This document shows positions 33,416 through 34,972 of a DNA stretch of 34,972 nucleotides, piece after piece; positions within the stretch are counted from its first letter, which is position 1, and the number at the start of each line of letters is the position of its first letter. The stretch comes from Pseudomonadota bacterium. Lineage in GTDB: Bacteria > Pseudomonadota > Gammaproteobacteria > JAIEPX01. The DNA is taken from the NCBI GenBank assembly GCA_029777855.1, contig JAKORL010000224.1, positions 1 to 34,972 of the forward strand. Reading direction: 5' to 3'. The notes beneath the pieces are model-generated. The model was not told the DNA's origin, ran no database searches, and was given only the letters and a program-made list of their open reading frames with translations. The translations under genes were made by a program, and so were the position numbers.

Positions 33416-34529
33416 TACCGATTTACTGATTATTGCTGGTGAACCCTCGGGAGATATGCACGCTGCAAAATTAGTTCAAGAGCTGCGTAGTACTCAGCCA
33501 CATTTAGAAATTTCGGCCATGGGTGGTGATCAACTAGCCGCTGCAGGAGCACACATTATTGTCGATTGTAAAGAATTAGCGGTTGTGGGCGCGATTGAAG
33601 TACTTAAAGCTTGGCGACAAATTCGCAGTGCATTTCAGACAATAAAAAACCATATTCTAGAGCAAAAACCAAAAACCGTTATTTTAGTCGATTATCCCGG
33701 TTTTAATATTCGCATGGCAAAATTTGCAAAACAACATAATTGCCGCGTGGTTTATTATATTAGCCCTCAAGTTTGGGCCTGGAATCAACGTCGAGTCCAT
33801 AAATTAAAAAAATGGGTTGATGTCATGGCGGTTATATTCCCCTTTGAAGTGACATTTTTTAAACAATTTAATATCGATGCAAAATTTGTAGGACATCCTT
33901 TAGCCGAAAAACCCCTCTGCCCTCTTACACCAGATGAAGCTAAAAAGAAATTAAATTTATCTAATAATAATCCTGTGATTGCTCTAATCCCTGGAAGCCG
34001 TAATTCCGAAGTTCACACGTTATTACCAGCTCTTCTTGATGCTGCAAAACAGCTTTATGCGACTAATCCTTCACTACAATTTATTTTACCTAAAGCCAAT
34101 AGCATCGACTCAACGTGGCTTAAGGAACAACTTGCCACCTGCTCTGTTCCTATCAAAGTGACTACAGAAGATCGCTACACATCAATGCAAGCTGCGGATA
34201 TCGCCATCGCCGCAAGTGGAACAGTGACATTAGAATTAGCGTTACTCGAAAAACCCATGATCATTATTTATAAAACAAACCCCATTACTTTTTGGCTAGG
34301 AAAAAAAGTCATCAAACTCAAATTTTTAGGTCTACCTAACATCATTGCAGGAAAATCAATAGTACCCGAATTACTTCAATCTAAAATGACTGCAGAGAAT
34401 ATTTCTCAACAAACCCAATCACTTTTGACCCATTCAACCCTCTACACGGCTCAAAAAAATGCATTGGCTGAAATTCATCACCATTTAAAAGACGAAGACA
34501 ATAAAACCTCGCTGTGTAGTCTTATTTAA
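33408..34529 (+). CDS. lpxB: lipid-A-disaccharide synthase
   Basis: Glycosyltransferase (GT19) joining UDP-2,3-diacylglucosamine and lipid X into the lipid A disaccharide, at the inner membrane's cytoplasmic face. The 373-residue length matches the family (~380). Marks are IIAGEPSGDMHAAKLV at the N-terminus, VDYPGFNIRMAKF, YYISPQVWAWNQRRV, and IALIPGSRNSEV at the start of the second Rossmann fold, with IAASGTVTLELALLEKPMIIIYKT further on. The start is inside the end of the gnnA-like gene, so the two are coupled. rnhB, its usual downstream neighbour, lies instead about 3 kb upstream on the other strand. Confidence 0.97.
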   Translation: MHNTDLLIIAGEPSGDMHAAKLVQELRSTQPHLEISAMGGDQLAAAGAHIIVDCKELAVVGAIEVLKAWRQIRSAFQTIKNHILEQKPKTVILVDYPGFNIRMAKFAKQHNCRVVYYISPQVWAWNQRRVHKLKKWVDVMAVIFPFEVTFFKQFNIDAKFVGHPLAEKPLCPLTPDEAKKKLNLSNNNPVIALIPGSRNSEVHTLLPALLDAAKQLYATNPSLQFILPKANSIDSTWLKEQLATCSVPIKVTTEDRYTSMQAADIAIAASGTVTLELALLEKPMIIIYKTNPITFWLGKKVIKLKFLGLPNIIAGKSIVPELLQSKMTAENISQQTQSLLTHSTLYTAQKNALAEIHHHLKDEDNKTSLCSLI

Positions 34530-34665
34530 ACTTTCGTGATCTTTTCACTATTCCATCACAGGAATTAATAGCCTTATTGCTTGTAATGAGATCATAGTGC
34601 TCCAATCGTGATACGATTGCTTCGTGTAGAGAATAGCACAATGGCTCAGATGTAGATTTCTGCCT

Positions 34666-34972
34666 TTAAAAGGACATTGTTTTTGTTGAATCAGGGATCG
34701 TTAAGCTAAAGCGTTTGCGAAGTAATGGTATTAACTCTGACACGCCCGTGATCTTAGATATCATGTCAATTAACTCTTCTTGATTCGGAATGTTAGTAAT
34801 TATAAGGCCTGGTATTTCAGTGTTGAGTAATAGACTGGCCTGATGCGCGATATAGATTTCCTCACTCTCATTTATTTTTTCAGGTAGGCACAATAAAGCA
34901 ATTGTCATGCACTGCAAATATTTAAGTTGCTCTACATCTTCGATACTTTGAATATTCTGAGCAATCGCAATA
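34666..34972 (-). CDS. 3' end of an unrecognised gene (5' part beyond the window)
   Basis: The reading frame ending at TAA 34666 stays open to the window edge, giving 101 visible C-terminal residues. Visible features are an acidic/helical start (IQSIEDVEQLKYLQ), a segment MTIALLCLPEKI, and an ending RKRFSLTIPDSTKTMSF. No domain recognised. It faces lpxB tail to tail across 136 bases that hold a seven-pair hairpin (34603-34619, CAATCGT/ACGATTG) without a T run. Confidence 0.6.
   Translation of the reverse strand, partial: IAIAQNIQSIEDVEQLKYLQCMTIALLCLPEKINESEEIYIAHQASLLLNTEIPGLIITNIPNQEELIDMISKITGVSELIPLLRKRFSLTIPDSTKTMSF

Noticed and set aside
34603..34619. Seven-pair hairpin between lpxB and the partial gene as a terminator
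   Set aside because: Three-base loop and no T run on either side; support is too weak to list as a feature.
1..34972. tRNA or rRNA genes
   Set aside because: No cloverleaf with TTCRA-type arm or rRNA-like stretch was seen in any intergenic region by eye; a tRNA scan would settle it.

Overview
The window comes from an AT-rich gammaproteobacterium. The gene set (a ~1,620-residue NAD-glutamate dehydrogenase, AcnA aconitase, Azotobacter-type 7Fe ferredoxin, GnnA-like/LpxB lipid A genes) and several large membrane proteins that I cannot assign fit a Legionellales-type, possibly host-associated lineage. This is inference from protein content only, and no rRNA is present to test it.

Layout. 1-5337 (minus): the 5' part of a haloalkane-dehalogenase-like hydrolase, cut by the window edge, and the large NAD-glutamate dehydrogenase. 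5661-7732 (plus): a coupled OmpR-type response regulator and sensor kinase. 7733-8069: an AT-rich gap with three perfect DnaA boxes. 8070-10223 (plus): a 717-residue membrane/coiled-coil protein. 10459-16424 (minus): a small secreted protein flanked by direct repeats, then a probable run of three genes, transcribed in the order Nfn-like multidomain oxidoreductase, FNT channel with an Arg-rich tail, and DUF2797 protein. 16496-17154 (plus): a 61-residue conserved-looking protein and a lipoprotein. 17238-18375 (minus): monothiol glutaredoxin and a TRIC/UPF0126 channel. 18513-20335 (plus): fdxA, an MscS channel and a small secreted protein. 20393-23038 (minus): acnA. 23244-25771 (plus): a second membrane/coiled-coil protein overlapping pncC. 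25973-30160 (minus): rnhB-dnaE. 30161-32434: an accessory island with an AbiE-like toxin-antitoxin pair in reversed gene order, a structured RNA with a 17-codon ORF, and a truncated HigA-type gene. 32435-34529 (plus): gnnA-like gene and lpxB, lipid A synthesis. 34666-34972 (minus): the 3' end of an unrecognised gene.

How the genes work together. Glutamate dehydrogenase and aconitase feed and run the TCA cycle and suit amino-acid-based carbon use. The Nfn-like oxidoreductase, the 7Fe ferredoxin and the CGFS glutaredoxin are Fe-S or redox functions. gnnA-lpxB act in lipid A synthesis. The ancestral lpxB-rnhB-dnaE order of gammaproteobacteria is broken here: rnhB-dnaE and gnnA-lpxB point away from each other across the accessory island.

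Most worth following up: (1) two membrane proteins that are each an internal duplication of a ~345-residue unit; (2) the reversed AbiE-like pair with a consensus promoter that predicts a leaderless toxin mRNA and has an inverted repeat over the -35 box; (3) the RNA at 31716-32016, in which the Shine-Dalgarno is in a hairpin loop, the AUG is in its stem, and the 5' end can pair with the sequence at the stop codon; (4) a family of palindromic repeats built on CAGATCT, including a perfect 37-bp inverted repeat; (5) the DnaA-box cluster; (6) the Nfn-like single-chain oxidoreductase.
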